In this document: positions 16,784 to 27,900 of the stretch, piece after piece
Layout: every line of letters starts with the position of its first letter
Numbering within the stretch: position 1 is the first letter of the stretch
DNA from: DASVHS01 sp038244815
Lineage (GTDB): Bacteria > Acidobacteriota > Thermoanaerobaculia > Gp7-AA8
DNA length: 64,000 bases
Direction: 5' to 3'
NCBI GenBank assembly: GCA_038244815.1
Contig: JBBRTB010000011.1
Span: 1 to 64,000, forward strand
Notes under the pieces: model-generated
What the model was told of the DNA's origin: nothing
Databases searched by the model: none
Seen by the model: only the letters and a program-made list of their open reading frames with translations
Made by a program: the position numbers and the translations under genes

Positions 16784-17854
16784 ATGCGTCCCCGTCTCGC
16801 GTTATTGGTTTGTCTGGTTCTTTTTGCAACTCAAGCCTTTGCAATCGACCGCTGGATCTTGATCTCCGGCACGGTCAGTAACTTTCACACCGACGCCCGC
16901 CTCTTCAATCCGGCATTCGACAAGGACATCTCCATCGTGGCGACGTTCTACGCGACGGACGGATCGGCCGCGCAGACCGCGACCGTGGTCGTACCGAAGC
17001 GGCAGATGAAGATCCTCGATGATGTGACCACGCAGCTCTTTCAGACGTCGAAGCTCGGCGCCATTCAATTCACCTCGGATGATCCGTTCGAAGCAACGTC
17101 GCGTATCTATGCGCTGACGAACGCCGGAACGCTCGGGCAGTTCGGACCAGGAATCGCGCAATCGCTGGCGAAGACGAAAGGGGCGCTGCTGCAACTGAAG
17201 TCCAGCAGCTCGTTCCGGACGAACATCGGTGTCGTCAATCCGAACAACTCGACGGCGAACGTCACCTGGACGCTGTACGACAAGAACAGCGCAGCGGTCA
17301 GCAGCAAGACCACGCCGTTCTTGCCGCTGGCGGTGCTGGCGCCGACAAACGTGGCCGGCGGATTCTTCTTCGATCCGAAGTCCGCAGATCTCTCGGACGC
17401 CTGGGTCAGCTTCTCGAGCGATCAGCCGGTCCTCGTCTACGCCTCGGTCATCGACAGCGGGACGACAGATCAGACCTTCATCTCCGCGGTGGATGACGCC
17501 GGAATTCCTCCGGTGACGCCGCCGGCGGCGAAGGAGTTCACGGTCACGCTCCGGAATTTTCAGATCACCATCAACCCCGATCCGTCGTCGCTCAAGGCGG
17601 GCGACAAGGCGGTGTTCCACGTTGTCCTGCTGAACGGAACCCATCTTTTCGAGATGGTGGGGCCGACCGGCAACATCCTCATCGCCAACACGGTGGGGGG
17701 GTCGTCCAGCTCGCCGGTCGATCGCACCTTTACGGCTGATGGCCAGGGGGCGTATACGTATTTCTGCAACAACTCGCTGTGCGGGACGGGTCACTCGAGC
17801 ATGATCGGCAGCTTTTCGGTCGGATCGACTGCCGGCCGGGGAGAAACGAGGTAG
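16784..17854 (+). CDS. Secreted protein with C-terminal cupredoxin-like copper domain
   Basis: 356 aa. It has a signal peptide (to about residue 20), an approximately 210-residue beta-rich N-terminal region with Asn/Ser-rich strands, then a cupredoxin-like domain from about 245 (FTVTLRNFQITINPDPSSL, KAGDKAVFHVV). Possible ligands are the His of NGTHLFEMVG and C-x4-C-x3-H-x2-M in FCNNSLCGTGHSSM. This resembles the binuclear CuA loop of cytochrome oxidase subunit II, which is C-x3-C-x3-H-x2-M, with one extra residue. It could be a blue-copper or modified CuA electron carrier or copper-binding protein. The upstream CRP-like site suggests respiratory or carbon control. Confidence 0.72.
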   Translation: MRPRLALLVCLVLFATQAFAIDRWILISGTVSNFHTDARLFNPAFDKDISIVATFYATDGSAAQTATVVVPKRQMKILDDVTTQLFQTSKLGAIQFTSDDPFEATSRIYALTNAGTLGQFGPGIAQSLAKTKGALLQLKSSSSFRTNIGVVNPNNSTANVTWTLYDKNSAAVSSKTTPFLPLAVLAPTNVAGGFFFDPKSADLSDAWVSFSSDQPVLVYASVIDSGTTDQTFISAVDDAGIPPVTPPAAKEFTVTLRNFQITINPDPSSLKAGDKAVFHVVLLNGTHLFEMVGPTGNILIANTVGGSSSSPVDRTFTADGQGAYTYFCNNSLCGTGHSSMIGSFSVGSTAGRGETR

Positions 17855-17911
17855 CCGGCCTCCGCCAACATCCTCTTTCTGCTACACTTCGGACTCTAGG
17901 CGGGGTGTTGG

Positions 17912-20419
<2,508 letters not shown>

Positions 20420-20440
20420 TCCGAGGACCGAGGACCCAAA

Positions 20441-20758
20441 GTGAGCGATTTTCTCGAAGCGGTTGTGACGCTGCTTCCCACTGACGCCGGCGGGCGATCG
20501 AATGCAGTTTCGCCTCGCGACGGTTCCTATCGTCCGTTCGCGCGGCTGCCCGGCGGCGCTCTGCTCCGACTGCGCTTCATCGAGGGGCCGCCGAGGCTCG
20601 CTCCGGGCCACAGCGGCCGTGTGGTCGTCGAGCTCGAGGAGAGCGTGAGCGATGTCGAGTTGCTCACGAGCGGCGCCGAGCTCGAGCTGGTCGAGCTCGC
20701 CGGGCCGGTCGGGATCGTGACGGTGTCGCGGCTTTGGCGCGAGGCGCTGGCGGTTTAG
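20441..20758 (+). CDS. Small protein resembling domain III of elongation factor Tu
   Basis: 105 aa. The order of motifs follows the EF-Tu C-terminal beta-barrel: LLPTDAGGR (compare EGGRHTP), GSYRPFARL (NYRPQF), RLAPGHSGRVVVEL (PGD near a VVTL-like strand) and ELVELAGPVGIVTVS (REGGRTVGAGVV). No GTPase domain is present. The start is GTG 20441, 21 bp after ftsK and a short GAGGACC repeat. The function is unknown; free-standing EF-Tu-III-like proteins are uncommon. Its 3' end overlaps the convergent gene by 95 bp. Confidence 0.6.
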   Translation: MSDFLEAVVTLLPTDAGGRSNAVSPRDGSYRPFARLPGGALLRLRFIEGPPRLAPGHSGRVVVELEESVSDVELLTSGAELELVELAGPVGIVTVSRLWREALAV

Positions 20759-21122
20759 CGGCTGCCTTCCGCGGTTCCGGGTCGAGCTCGCCGAGGTATC
20801 GCGCCGGTGTGCGAAAGACCTTGGCGGCCATCGAACGGGCCAGCCCCCGCAAGACGAGATCATCGTTGATGAGCAACGCGTCGGGAGACCGATAGACGCG
20901 GCCGTCTTCGACCATCACCCACTTCGATCCGATCGTTGATGTGAGATAGCGAAGGGCATTCTGAGGATCGGTGATCTCGATGCCCGAGAGCTGCACCTCC
21001 GATTGGACGCCATCGCGGTCGACGACGATGGTCGAGGGTCCGGTCACGCGCACGACGCGAGCCATCGGAGCAGCCTGCAGTGAAACGGCAAAAAACAACA
21101 CGAGCGAGAGAGAAGCCTTCAT
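20664..21122 (-). CDS. Secreted SNase-like protein, probably catalytically inactive
   Basis: 152 aa. A signal peptide (LSLVLFFAVSLQA) is followed by a thermonuclease-like OB fold: VVRVTGPSTIVVDRDG, QLSGIEITDPQNALRYL, VMVEDGRVYRSPDALLIND and LVLRGLA. The residues that make staphylococcal nuclease active are lost (DGDT is GPST, RLxGI is QLSGI), so a binding role is more likely. The last about 40 residues are a Pro/Ala/Arg-rich basic tail, perhaps for nucleic-acid or envelope contact. It overlaps the end of the convergent EF-Tu-III-like gene. Confidence 0.6.
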   Translation of the reverse strand: MKASLSLVLFFAVSLQAAPMARVVRVTGPSTIVVDRDGVQSEVQLSGIEITDPQNALRYLTSTIGSKWVMVEDGRVYRSPDALLINDDLVLRGLARSMAAKVFRTPARYLGELDPEPRKAAAKPPAPRAKAATPSRSRPARRARPARARRRS

Positions 21123-21349
21123 TCGATTGTCGATGCGGAATCGCTCGCGCGGCCGGAAGGCTACGGATCAGGTGGGCTTCGCGAGAGTACCACGACTCGG
21201 CGCTCCGGCCGCGGTGAAGACAGGCAGAAACGCGGGCGGCGGAGTCTGGTGTAAACACAAGCAAAAGCAGCGAGATATCGTTCTGAAAATCGCGGCATTC
21301 TGGCACCTCCCTCGCACTTTAATGACGCGTGTCGAAGGGAGGGCACGAT

Positions 21350-21694
21350 ATGGAACTGTACGAGACGAAAGAAGTGCGCGTTCCCGTTGATCACCAGCTG
21401 ACCGATCATGATCACGACAGCGGCATGAAGGACAAGTGGTTTCACATGAGGTCGCGCGGTATGGAAGCGCTGAGCTCGATGAAGCACAGCATGGATATGG
21501 AGCTCGGCTCCATGCGCGACCGGGCCATGAGCCGGGTGGGCGAGTTGCGCTACGAGTTGAAATCGAACCCGATGAGGTGGGCCGGCATTGCAGCGGGCGC
21601 GGGCTTTGGCCTCGGCTTGCTCAGCCGGAGCCTGATGCAACACGCCGCTCGTCGCAAGACACCCCATCTGCTGATCGTCGAGAGCGCACGCTAG
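21350..21694 (+). CDS. YqjD/ElaB (DUF883-like) membrane-anchored protein
   Basis: 114 aa. An amphipathic, Met- and charge-rich helix (about 25-80) is followed by a glycine-rich C-terminal membrane helix WAGIAAGAGFGLGLLSRSL. This matches the small tail-anchored DUF883/ElaB/YqjD group, some of which tether ribosomes to the inner membrane in stationary phase. GGGAGGG lies 6 bp before ATG 21350; an in-frame start at 21329 lacks a ribosome site. A repeat element follows directly. Confidence 0.75.
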   Translation: MELYETKEVRVPVDHQLTDHDHDSGMKDKWFHMRSRGMEALSSMKHSMDMELGSMRDRAMSRVGELRYELKSNPMRWAGIAAGAGFGLGLLSRSLMQHAARRKTPHLLIVESAR

Positions 21695-21696
21695 GA

Positions 21697-21784
21697 GTCA
21701 TTCCGAGCCGCGAAGACGGCGAGGAATCCGGGCGGGGGCGCTCCACCGCCCAGATTCCTCGCGCTCTTCGGCGCTCGGAATGAC
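21697..21784. repeat. GTCATTCCGAG / CTCGGAATGAC dispersed inverted repeat, full copy
   Basis: An 88-bp element starts with GTCATTCCGAGCCGCGAAG and ends with the inverse GGCGCTCGGAATGACCG. The arms enclose GAGGAATCCGGGCGG and its inverse CCGCCCAGATTCCTCG. It lies immediately after the stop of the YqjD-like gene and could also act as a hairpin downstream of it. Confidence 0.85.
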
Positions 21785-21877
21785 CGCGCGCGTTTTGGGC
21801 GCGCGGCGCTTCATCCGGTCACTTCTCTCTGACCGGCTCGTTGCAACTTTGCAACGATCTCGTCGTAACCTCTGTGA

Positions 21878-24112
21878 ATGCAGATGTTGAAGACCGGCGC
21901 GGCAGCAGCCTGCGCGCTGCTAATGGCGATGAGCCTGCTCGCGGACAGCGGTGAGGGTCCCATCCGGATCACGCGGGCCGAAGGTCCGATCACGATCGAC
22001 GGGGACCTCTCCGATCCTGGATGGAAGAACGCCGTACGGCTCGACAAGTGGTACGAGACGAACGTCAGCGACAACGGCGAGCCGAAAGTCAAAAGCGTCG
22101 GCTATCTCACCTATGACAGCCACTTCTTCTACGCCGCCTTCGAGCTGTCGGACGATCCCTCGCACATCCGCTCGCCGTACAACGACCGCGATCACATCGG
22201 CGGCAACACCGACGACTACGCCGGCATCATCATCGATACACGCGACGACCGGCGCACGGCCATCCTCTTTCTGGCCAATGCGCGGGGCATTCAGTACGAC
22301 GCGGCCTCCGACGATTCGACCGGTGAGGACAGCGCTCCCGATTTCTTCTGGGACTGCGCCACCAGGATCACGAAGGACGGCTGGGTGCTGGAAATGCGCA
22401 TTCCCTTCTCCTCGCTCCGCTACGACAAACCCAACCCGGCGGAGTGGGGCATCATGCTCTACCGCAACTGGCCGCGCGACCGCCGCTATCAGATGTTCAC
22501 GAACCGGCTGCCGCGGGGATCGAACTGTTTCATCTGCAATCGCCGGCCGCTGGTCGGGTTGGAAGGTCTTCCCGCCGGCGGTCATCTCGTCGTCGCTCCC
22601 TACGTCAAAGCCCGCGAGATCGGTGAGACCCGGGACGGCCTCGGCTCCTCGCTGCAGAATCGTCCGGCCAGGGGCGACGGCGGCGTCGATCTGAAGTGGA
22701 CGCCGAACGCCGACACCGCCATCGACGGCACGATCAATCCAGACTTCTCGCAGATCGAGTCCGACGTCGCCGTGATCTCCACGAACGAGCGCTTCGCCAT
22801 CTTCCTGCCGGAGAAGCGCCCGTTCTTTCTGGAGGGCGTGGAACTGCTGAAGACGCCCATTCAGGCGGTGTACACGCGTACGATCACCTCGCCGCGATGG
22901 GGCCTGCGCTCGACGGGAAAGAGCGGCGCCGGCGCGTACACCATCCTCGTGGCGCAGGACCGCGGCGGTGGCGATGTCATCATCCCGTCGCCGCTGGGGT
23001 CGGACTTCGCGCAGCAGTCGTATTTATCGACGGCGTTCGTCGGCCGCTACAAACGCGACATCGGCAAGTCGTTCGTGAGCTTCCTGGCCACGACGCGTGA
23101 GAACGGCGGCGGCTCCTATAACCGCGTCTTCGGTCCCGACTTCGAGCTCCGCCTGGGCGACCACGATACGGTGACGGGGCAGGTGCTGCTCAGCCGGAGT
23201 GTGACGCCGGACCGTCCCGACCTGGCCGGCGAATGGGACGGACGCAAGCTCTCGTCGCACGCCGCAGATCTCTGGTGGCAGCATCAGACGACCCATTTCG
23301 ACTTCTTCACCGAGGCCAAGAATTTCGGCGACGAGTTTCGCGCCGATAACGGCTTCGTGCCGCAGGTCGGCTATCGCATGAACTATGTCGAGAGCGGCTA
23401 CACGTTTCGTCCGACCGGCTTTTTCAGTCGCATCCGCACGTTTGCGATGGGCGAGTACGACTCGCAGCAGAACGGATCGCGTCTCTACAGCCTGATCTCG
23501 GCCGGCTTCGGCGCCGATGGCAAGTTCCGCTCATTCACGCGCCTGCGCCTGGCCTACGAAAAGTTCCGGGTCGGCCACCAGATCCTTCCGCGCCGTCTTC
23601 TCTTCTACACATTTCAGATGGCTGTGAATCGATTCATCCCGGCCGTCTCCATCGACGGCTCCGCCGGGCAGGACATCGACTTCGGCAACGGCCGCACGGC
23701 ACGCGGCGCGAATTTCACGTACGGCGGGAAGCTGCGGCCAACCGATCATCTCGAGATCAGTCTCGACAACGCTCTCCGCTTTCTGAACGAAAACCGGCCG
23801 GAGGTGCGCGGTCGCGTCTTCACCGCACAGGCCGAGCGGCTGACTGCCCGCTACACGTTCAACGCCAAGACGTTCGTCCGGCTGATCCTGCAGAACGAGC
23901 GGACGAATCGGAATCAGGAGATCTACTCGTACGATGTCGATCAGCACGGCGGCGACCTCGGCTCCCAACTGCTGTGGGCGTACAAACTGAACTGGCAGAC
24001 AGTGATGTACGCCGGTTACGGCGACCTCAAGGAGGCCGAGGCGTTGACCGGAGATCTGAAGCGCTCCAACCGGCAGTTCTTCGTGAAGGTCTCGTACGCG
24101 TTCCAGCGATGA
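21878..24112 (+). CDS. DUF5916 outer-membrane protein with N-terminal CBM9-like domain
   Basis: 744 aa. A signal peptide is followed by a carbohydrate-binding-family-9-like sandwich (about 28-215: ITIDGDLSDPGWKNA, VGYLTYDSHFFYAAFELSDD, DGWVLEMRIPFSSLRY). A long beta-strand-rich C-terminal region has the typical DUF5916 strings NPDFSQIESDVAVIS and FLPEKRPFFLEGVE, and ends in VKVSYAFQR, as outer-membrane barrels do. The role is unproven; members are often near hydrolases or TonB receptors. A stem-forming repeat precedes the gene. The start is ATG 21878, with ATG 21884 as an alternative. Confidence 0.88.
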   Translation: MQMLKTGAAAACALLMAMSLLADSGEGPIRITRAEGPITIDGDLSDPGWKNAVRLDKWYETNVSDNGEPKVKSVGYLTYDSHFFYAAFELSDDPSHIRSPYNDRDHIGGNTDDYAGIIIDTRDDRRTAILFLANARGIQYDAASDDSTGEDSAPDFFWDCATRITKDGWVLEMRIPFSSLRYDKPNPAEWGIMLYRNWPRDRRYQMFTNRLPRGSNCFICNRRPLVGLEGLPAGGHLVVAPYVKAREIGETRDGLGSSLQNRPARGDGGVDLKWTPNADTAIDGTINPDFSQIESDVAVISTNERFAIFLPEKRPFFLEGVELLKTPIQAVYTRTITSPRWGLRSTGKSGAGAYTILVAQDRGGGDVIIPSPLGSDFAQQSYLSTAFVGRYKRDIGKSFVSFLATTRENGGGSYNRVFGPDFELRLGDHDTVTGQVLLSRSVTPDRPDLAGEWDGRKLSSHAADLWWQHQTTHFDFFTEAKNFGDEFRADNGFVPQVGYRMNYVESGYTFRPTGFFSRIRTFAMGEYDSQQNGSRLYSLISAGFGADGKFRSFTRLRLAYEKFRVGHQILPRRLLFYTFQMAVNRFIPAVSIDGSAGQDIDFGNGRTARGANFTYGGKLRPTDHLEISLDNALRFLNENRPEVRGRVFTAQAERLTARYTFNAKTFVRLILQNERTNRNQEIYSYDVDQHGGDLGSQLLWAYKLNWQTVMYAGYGDLKEAEALTGDLKRSNRQFFVKVSYAFQR

Positions 24113-24142
24113 TGGCAGGGCCGGATCTCCGGCCGGCCCGCT

Positions 24143-25849
24143 TCAGACGATGGCGCGCAGGCGCCGGATGTCGTCCGACAGCGGACGGTCGCGAAAGACC
24201 GGCCTGGCGATCTCCCGCACGCGCAGATAGACCGAGCGCGTCCCTTCGCCGAGACTGTTCGCGATCGCCGGCGCTTTACCGTCGACACGCTCTTCAAATT
24301 CGTGGGCCTGCTGCTCCGCTTCCTCGACACCGAGGAGCTTCGGCGCGCGCCGGTTGGGGTCGAGATTCATGGCCACACGCCACTCCACCGCCTGCGCGGC
24401 GGTCATGAGCTCGATGGCCAGTACCGCCTGGACATTACCGATGACGGTGCGCAGCTTGCGCGCCGCGTGTGTCGACATCGACACGTGATCTTCGGTGTTC
24501 GCGGATGTCGGAATCGAATCGACCGACGCCGGATGGGCGAGCACCTTGTTCTCCGACACGATGCTGGCCGCGGTGTACTGCGCGATCATCAGTCCGGAGT
24601 TGACTCCCGGCCGTGTGGTCAGGTTCTGCGGCAGGCCCCGGCTGTGATTACCGTCGAGCATGAGTTGGGTGCGGCGCTCCGAGATGTTCGCGAGCTCCGC
24701 CACGGCGATCGTCAGAAAATCCGCGGCCAGAGCCAGCGGTTGTCCGTGAAAGTTCCCCGCCGAGTAGGCAACGCGCTCGTCGCCGTGGTACCACTCCGGC
24801 CAGTTCTCGCGGAAGCGGAGATCGAACGGCGCACCCTCGTCGATGAAAAACAGCGGATTGTCCGTGGCGGCGTTGAGCTCGCGCTCGGCGATGCCGCGTA
24901 CGAAAGCGATCGTGTCGCGCGTCGCACCGTGTACTTGCGGCGCGCAGCGGATCGAATAAGCGTCCTGCACCGCGCCGGCTCGCTCCACGAGCTTGCTGCC
25001 GGCCAGCAGCTCGCGCATGCGCGCAGCGCTGGCGATCTGCCCCAGTTGTCCGCGCTCCTGGTGCACTTTCTCGTCGAGCGCGCGCGTGCAACCGCACACG
25101 GCCTCCATCGTCAGCGCCGCGGAGGCGTCGGCAGTATCCGCCAGACGTTCCCCGTCGTGAACGGCCAGCGCGAGCATCGCCGCCGAGAAGTTCGCGCCGT
25201 TGACGAGCGCCAGTCCTTCCTTGAACGTCGGTCGCATCTCCTCGGCAGCGAAGCCGAGGAGCGCGGGCAACTCCGTGGCCGGGCGCAGCGCGGAGCGACC
25301 TTCGTAGAACCGTCCTTCGCCGAGGAGCACGGCGAAGAGATGCGAGAGCGGACAGAGATCGCCGCTCGCGCCGACCGAGCCGCGCAAAGGCACCAGCGGG
25401 ATGACGCCGCGATTGAGCATGGCCTCGACGATGTCGACGAGCTTGCGCCGCACACCGGAATGGCCTCGAAGAAAGGCATTGAGGCGCGTGGCCAGTGCGC
25501 CGCGTACGACTTCCGCCGGGAAGTAGTTGGCCATGTCGTCTGGGTCGGCGTTTTCACCCACGCCGACCGAGTGGCTGAGCAGGAGGTTGCGCTGCAGTTG
25601 CTCGAGGTCGTCCGGCGCGATGGGCTTGTCCTTGAATTCGCCGAAGCCCGTGGTGACGCCGTACTCGCTCGGCGCGGCGTGGCCGCTCTTCCAGGCCTGG
25701 CGATAGTTCTCGACGATGTTCGCGATGAGTCTCTCGGCGCGCACGACGCGATCGTTCGTCTTCGGATCGCATTCGACCCGCTCACCATCGCGGGCGATGC
25801 GCACCAGCTCGTCGATCGTCAGCGACTCCCCGTCCAGGACGACCGTCAC
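24143..25849 (-). CDS. hutH: Histidine ammonia-lyase
   Basis: 568 aa. The Ala-Ser-Gly triad that forms the MIO cofactor is at residues 161-163 (SVGASGDLCPLSH). The catalytic Tyr is in SEYGVTTGFG (Tyr63). The selectivity pair is Ser92-His93 in LLLSHSVG, the histidine-type signature (Phe-Leu or His-Leu in PAL/TAL). NFHGQPLALAADF and QTLM-like core helices are present. It deaminates histidine to urocanate. Its GTG start overlaps the hisS TGA by 4 bp (GTGA), so the lyase is translationally coupled to the synthetase, and no other hut genes are visible. A longer frame extending to 26929 is a shadow of hisS. Confidence 0.93.
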   Translation of the reverse strand: MTVVLDGESLTIDELVRIARDGERVECDPKTNDRVVRAERLIANIVENYRQAWKSGHAAPSEYGVTTGFGEFKDKPIAPDDLEQLQRNLLLSHSVGVGENADPDDMANYFPAEVVRGALATRLNAFLRGHSGVRRKLVDIVEAMLNRGVIPLVPLRGSVGASGDLCPLSHLFAVLLGEGRFYEGRSALRPATELPALLGFAAEEMRPTFKEGLALVNGANFSAAMLALAVHDGERLADTADASAALTMEAVCGCTRALDEKVHQERGQLGQIASAARMRELLAGSKLVERAGAVQDAYSIRCAPQVHGATRDTIAFVRGIAERELNAATDNPLFFIDEGAPFDLRFRENWPEWYHGDERVAYSAGNFHGQPLALAADFLTIAVAELANISERRTQLMLDGNHSRGLPQNLTTRPGVNSGLMIAQYTAASIVSENKVLAHPASVDSIPTSANTEDHVSMSTHAARKLRTVIGNVQAVLAIELMTAAQAVEWRVAMNLDPNRRAPKLLGVEEAEQQAHEFEERVDGKAPAIANSLGEGTRSVYLRVREIARPVFRDRPLSDDIRRLRAIV

Positions 25850-27276
25850 TGCTCGATCTCCGCGAGGAGTGCGCGTACCGCTGTGACGAGGTCCGCGCGT
25901 GACGTTGTTCTCTGTCCCGGCCTTGCCGCCAGCCATTCCTTCCGGTCGCCGACCGCCTTCGCCTTCTCGCGGCCGACGGTCATGTCCTTCATCGTCACGA
26001 TGTCCTGCTGCTTCTCGTTCGATCCGTAGAGCAGGACGATGGGGATCTCGTACTGATCGGCGTACTTGAGTTGCTTGCCGGGACCTTTCGCGCTGCCGAG
26101 GTACAGCTCCGTGGGAATGCCGGCGCGGCGCAGCTCCCAGGTCATCTCGAGGTAGTCGTTCGTCAGCGCCGGATCCATGTTCGTGACGAGCACGCGCGCC
26201 GTCGCCTTGTTCTTCCCGATCTTGCCGAGATGCGTCAGAGCGGCCAGAAGCCGATCGACACCGATCGATGCGCCGACCGCCGGGATCGACTCGCCGAGGA
26301 ATCGCATCACCAGGTTGTCGTAGCGGCCGCCGCCGAACACGGAGCCGAACTGCGGCGCGTCCGGGAGGATGGCTTCGAACACCGGGCCCGTGTAGTAGGC
26401 GAGGCCGCGGGCGATGGAGAGATCGAGCGAGACCTGGTCGTCGCCGTAGCCGAGCGTGTAGAGATGATCGGAGATCTGCTGCACATTGAGGAGGCCGGCC
26501 GGATCGAAAAGCTCGCGCAACTGGTCGAGCACCTCGCGGCGCGTACCGTGGATGGCCAGGAACTTCTCGATCTTCGCGACCTGATCCTTCGTCAGACCCA
26601 GGCCGCGGATGGTGTCCCCCGACTCGTCCTTGTAGCCGCCCATCAGCTCGAGACGGATCTTCTCGATGCCGACCTTGTCGAGTTTGTCGAGGACGCGGAA
26701 GACATCGGCGCCCTGATCCGGCGCGATGCCCGCGAAGTCGAGCAGGAGATTGAGCACCGCGCGGCTGGAGAAGCGGACGAGATATCGCCCCACGTTCAGC
26801 GCGGAGAGCGTGTCGCACATCCCGGCGATGATCTCCGTATCCGCGACTTCCGATTCGACACCGACCGAGTCGAGGTCGAACTGTGTGAACTCGCGATAGC
26901 GGCCCTTGTCCGGCTTGTCCGCGCGCCACACCGGCGAGACCTGGTAACGGCGGAACGGCCGCGGCAGCTCTTTGTACTGGGCGATGACGCGCGCCAAAGG
27001 CACGGTGAGATCGAAGCGCAGTCCGAGCGCTTCGTCCTCGGGGTTGGTGACGCGGAAGATCGATTGCTGCGTCTCCTGTCCGGCGCTGCCCGACAACACG
27101 TCGAGAAACTCGACGGCCGGAGTGCTGAGCGGGACGAAGCCGTAGAGCTCGTAGACGCGGCGGATCGTGTCGATCATCTGCTGGCGCGCCAGCATCTGGT
27201 CGGGCAGCAGGTCGCGCAGTCCGCGGGAGAGGCGAGGTTCGACGGTCAATCGATGTGCGCGCCGGCGGCGCGCCAC
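25846..27276 (-). CDS. hisS: Histidyl-tRNA synthetase
   Basis: 476 aa, longer than the approximately 425 aa of E. coli-type enzymes. Class II motif 2 reads RYQVSPVWRADKPDKGRYREFTQFDLD, close to the archaeal/eukaryote-like and alphaproteobacterial divergent forms rather than the common bacterial one. The histidine-specific motifs LSIARGLAYYTGPVFEA and GGGRYDNL and the C-terminal anticodon domain (about 385-476) are present. The start is GTG 27276, or TTG 27249 giving MTVEPRLSRG. It is coupled to hutH at its 3' end and preceded about 350 bp upstream by the tRNA-His gene on the same strand. Confidence 0.95.
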   Translation of the reverse strand: MARRRRAHRLTVEPRLSRGLRDLLPDQMLARQQMIDTIRRVYELYGFVPLSTPAVEFLDVLSGSAGQETQQSIFRVTNPEDEALGLRFDLTVPLARVIAQYKELPRPFRRYQVSPVWRADKPDKGRYREFTQFDLDSVGVESEVADTEIIAGMCDTLSALNVGRYLVRFSSRAVLNLLLDFAGIAPDQGADVFRVLDKLDKVGIEKIRLELMGGYKDESGDTIRGLGLTKDQVAKIEKFLAIHGTRREVLDQLRELFDPAGLLNVQQISDHLYTLGYGDDQVSLDLSIARGLAYYTGPVFEAILPDAPQFGSVFGGGRYDNLVMRFLGESIPAVGASIGVDRLLAALTHLGKIGKNKATARVLVTNMDPALTNDYLEMTWELRRAGIPTELYLGSAKGPGKQLKYADQYEIPIVLLYGSNEKQQDIVTMKDMTVGREKAKAVGDRKEWLAARPGQRTTSRADLVTAVRALLAEIEQ

Positions 27277-27402
27277 CTCAGTTCTTCATGCACACTCAAG
27301 AGTGCCATCTTACAAGCTCGATCAGGACCATGACGAAGCATGGGTAAGGTCGAGTCTCATCGACCCTGGATTTTGGTCCCTTCAAACATACCGAGGTACC
27401 GC

Positions 27403-27588
27403 CGTGGAACAGGACAAAGTAGAGCCGCCCCCGACGCCGCCAGCCGAGAGCGAACCCCTTGCCGATTCGTAGTCGGATTCCGCCACGAACGAGGGGTGGG
27501 ACCGCTCGTGAAGTTCATGCAGGAACAGTTCAAGAAGGGGACGGTCAAGCCGGGCGGCACGTTCCGGTTCACCCCGGCGAAGGATTAA
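27403..27588 (+). other. Possible small or frameshifted gene in the hisS/tRNA-His gap
   Basis: GTG 27403 opens a 22-residue peptide rich in Pro and Glu ending at a TAG near 27471. A second frame continues through VGPLVKFMQEQFKKGTVKPG to a TAA at 27586-27588. The two could be one small gene with a frameshift, but there is no homology I recognise. The rest of the 348-bp gap between hisS and the tRNA gene shows nothing clear. Confidence 0.25.
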
Positions 27589-27624
27589 CCCCGAACTCAG
27601 GGTCCGCAACCTCCCTTTGTTCTC

Positions 27625-27701
27625 TGGTACCGGGGGTGGGGCTCGAACCCACGACCCCCAGATCCACAATCTGGTGCTCTAACCAACTGAGCTACCCCGG
27701 C
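27625..27701 (-). tRNA. tRNA-His (GTG), divergent acceptor end
   Basis: A complete 77-nt cloverleaf with encoded CCA. The anticodon stem CCAGA/TCTGG holds loop TTGTGGA, so the anticodon is GUG. The T arm is GTGGG-TTCGAGC-CCCAC, and the D loop AGTTGGTTA includes U20a. Position 1 is G, position 72 is U and the discriminator 73 is A; the base before G1 is U. The canonical bacterial histidine determinant G-1:C73 is therefore absent. It lies upstream of hisS in the same orientation. Confidence 0.96.
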
Positions 27702-27900
27702 ACAGGTCGCGGAAACCAATGGTACATCGGGAGTTATTCCTATTTCCACCGTTCGGTGCCGGATTCGTCCCGACCTGCCGGTTTCCATCTACGAACGGCC
27801 GTCCGACAGGCGCGTTGTTTTACAGCGGCTGCGGTTTCCAGGGCAATGAACGCCAATGCTGGCAGTGCGCTTGCGGTGTCGTCCAGTGAAGGAGACTCAA

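Noticed and set aside
24143..26929. A 928-codon open frame covering hutH and most of hisS
   Set aside because: The first about 360 codons are Arg-rich antisense-style sequence in the hisS region; hutH homology starts at the GTG at 25849.
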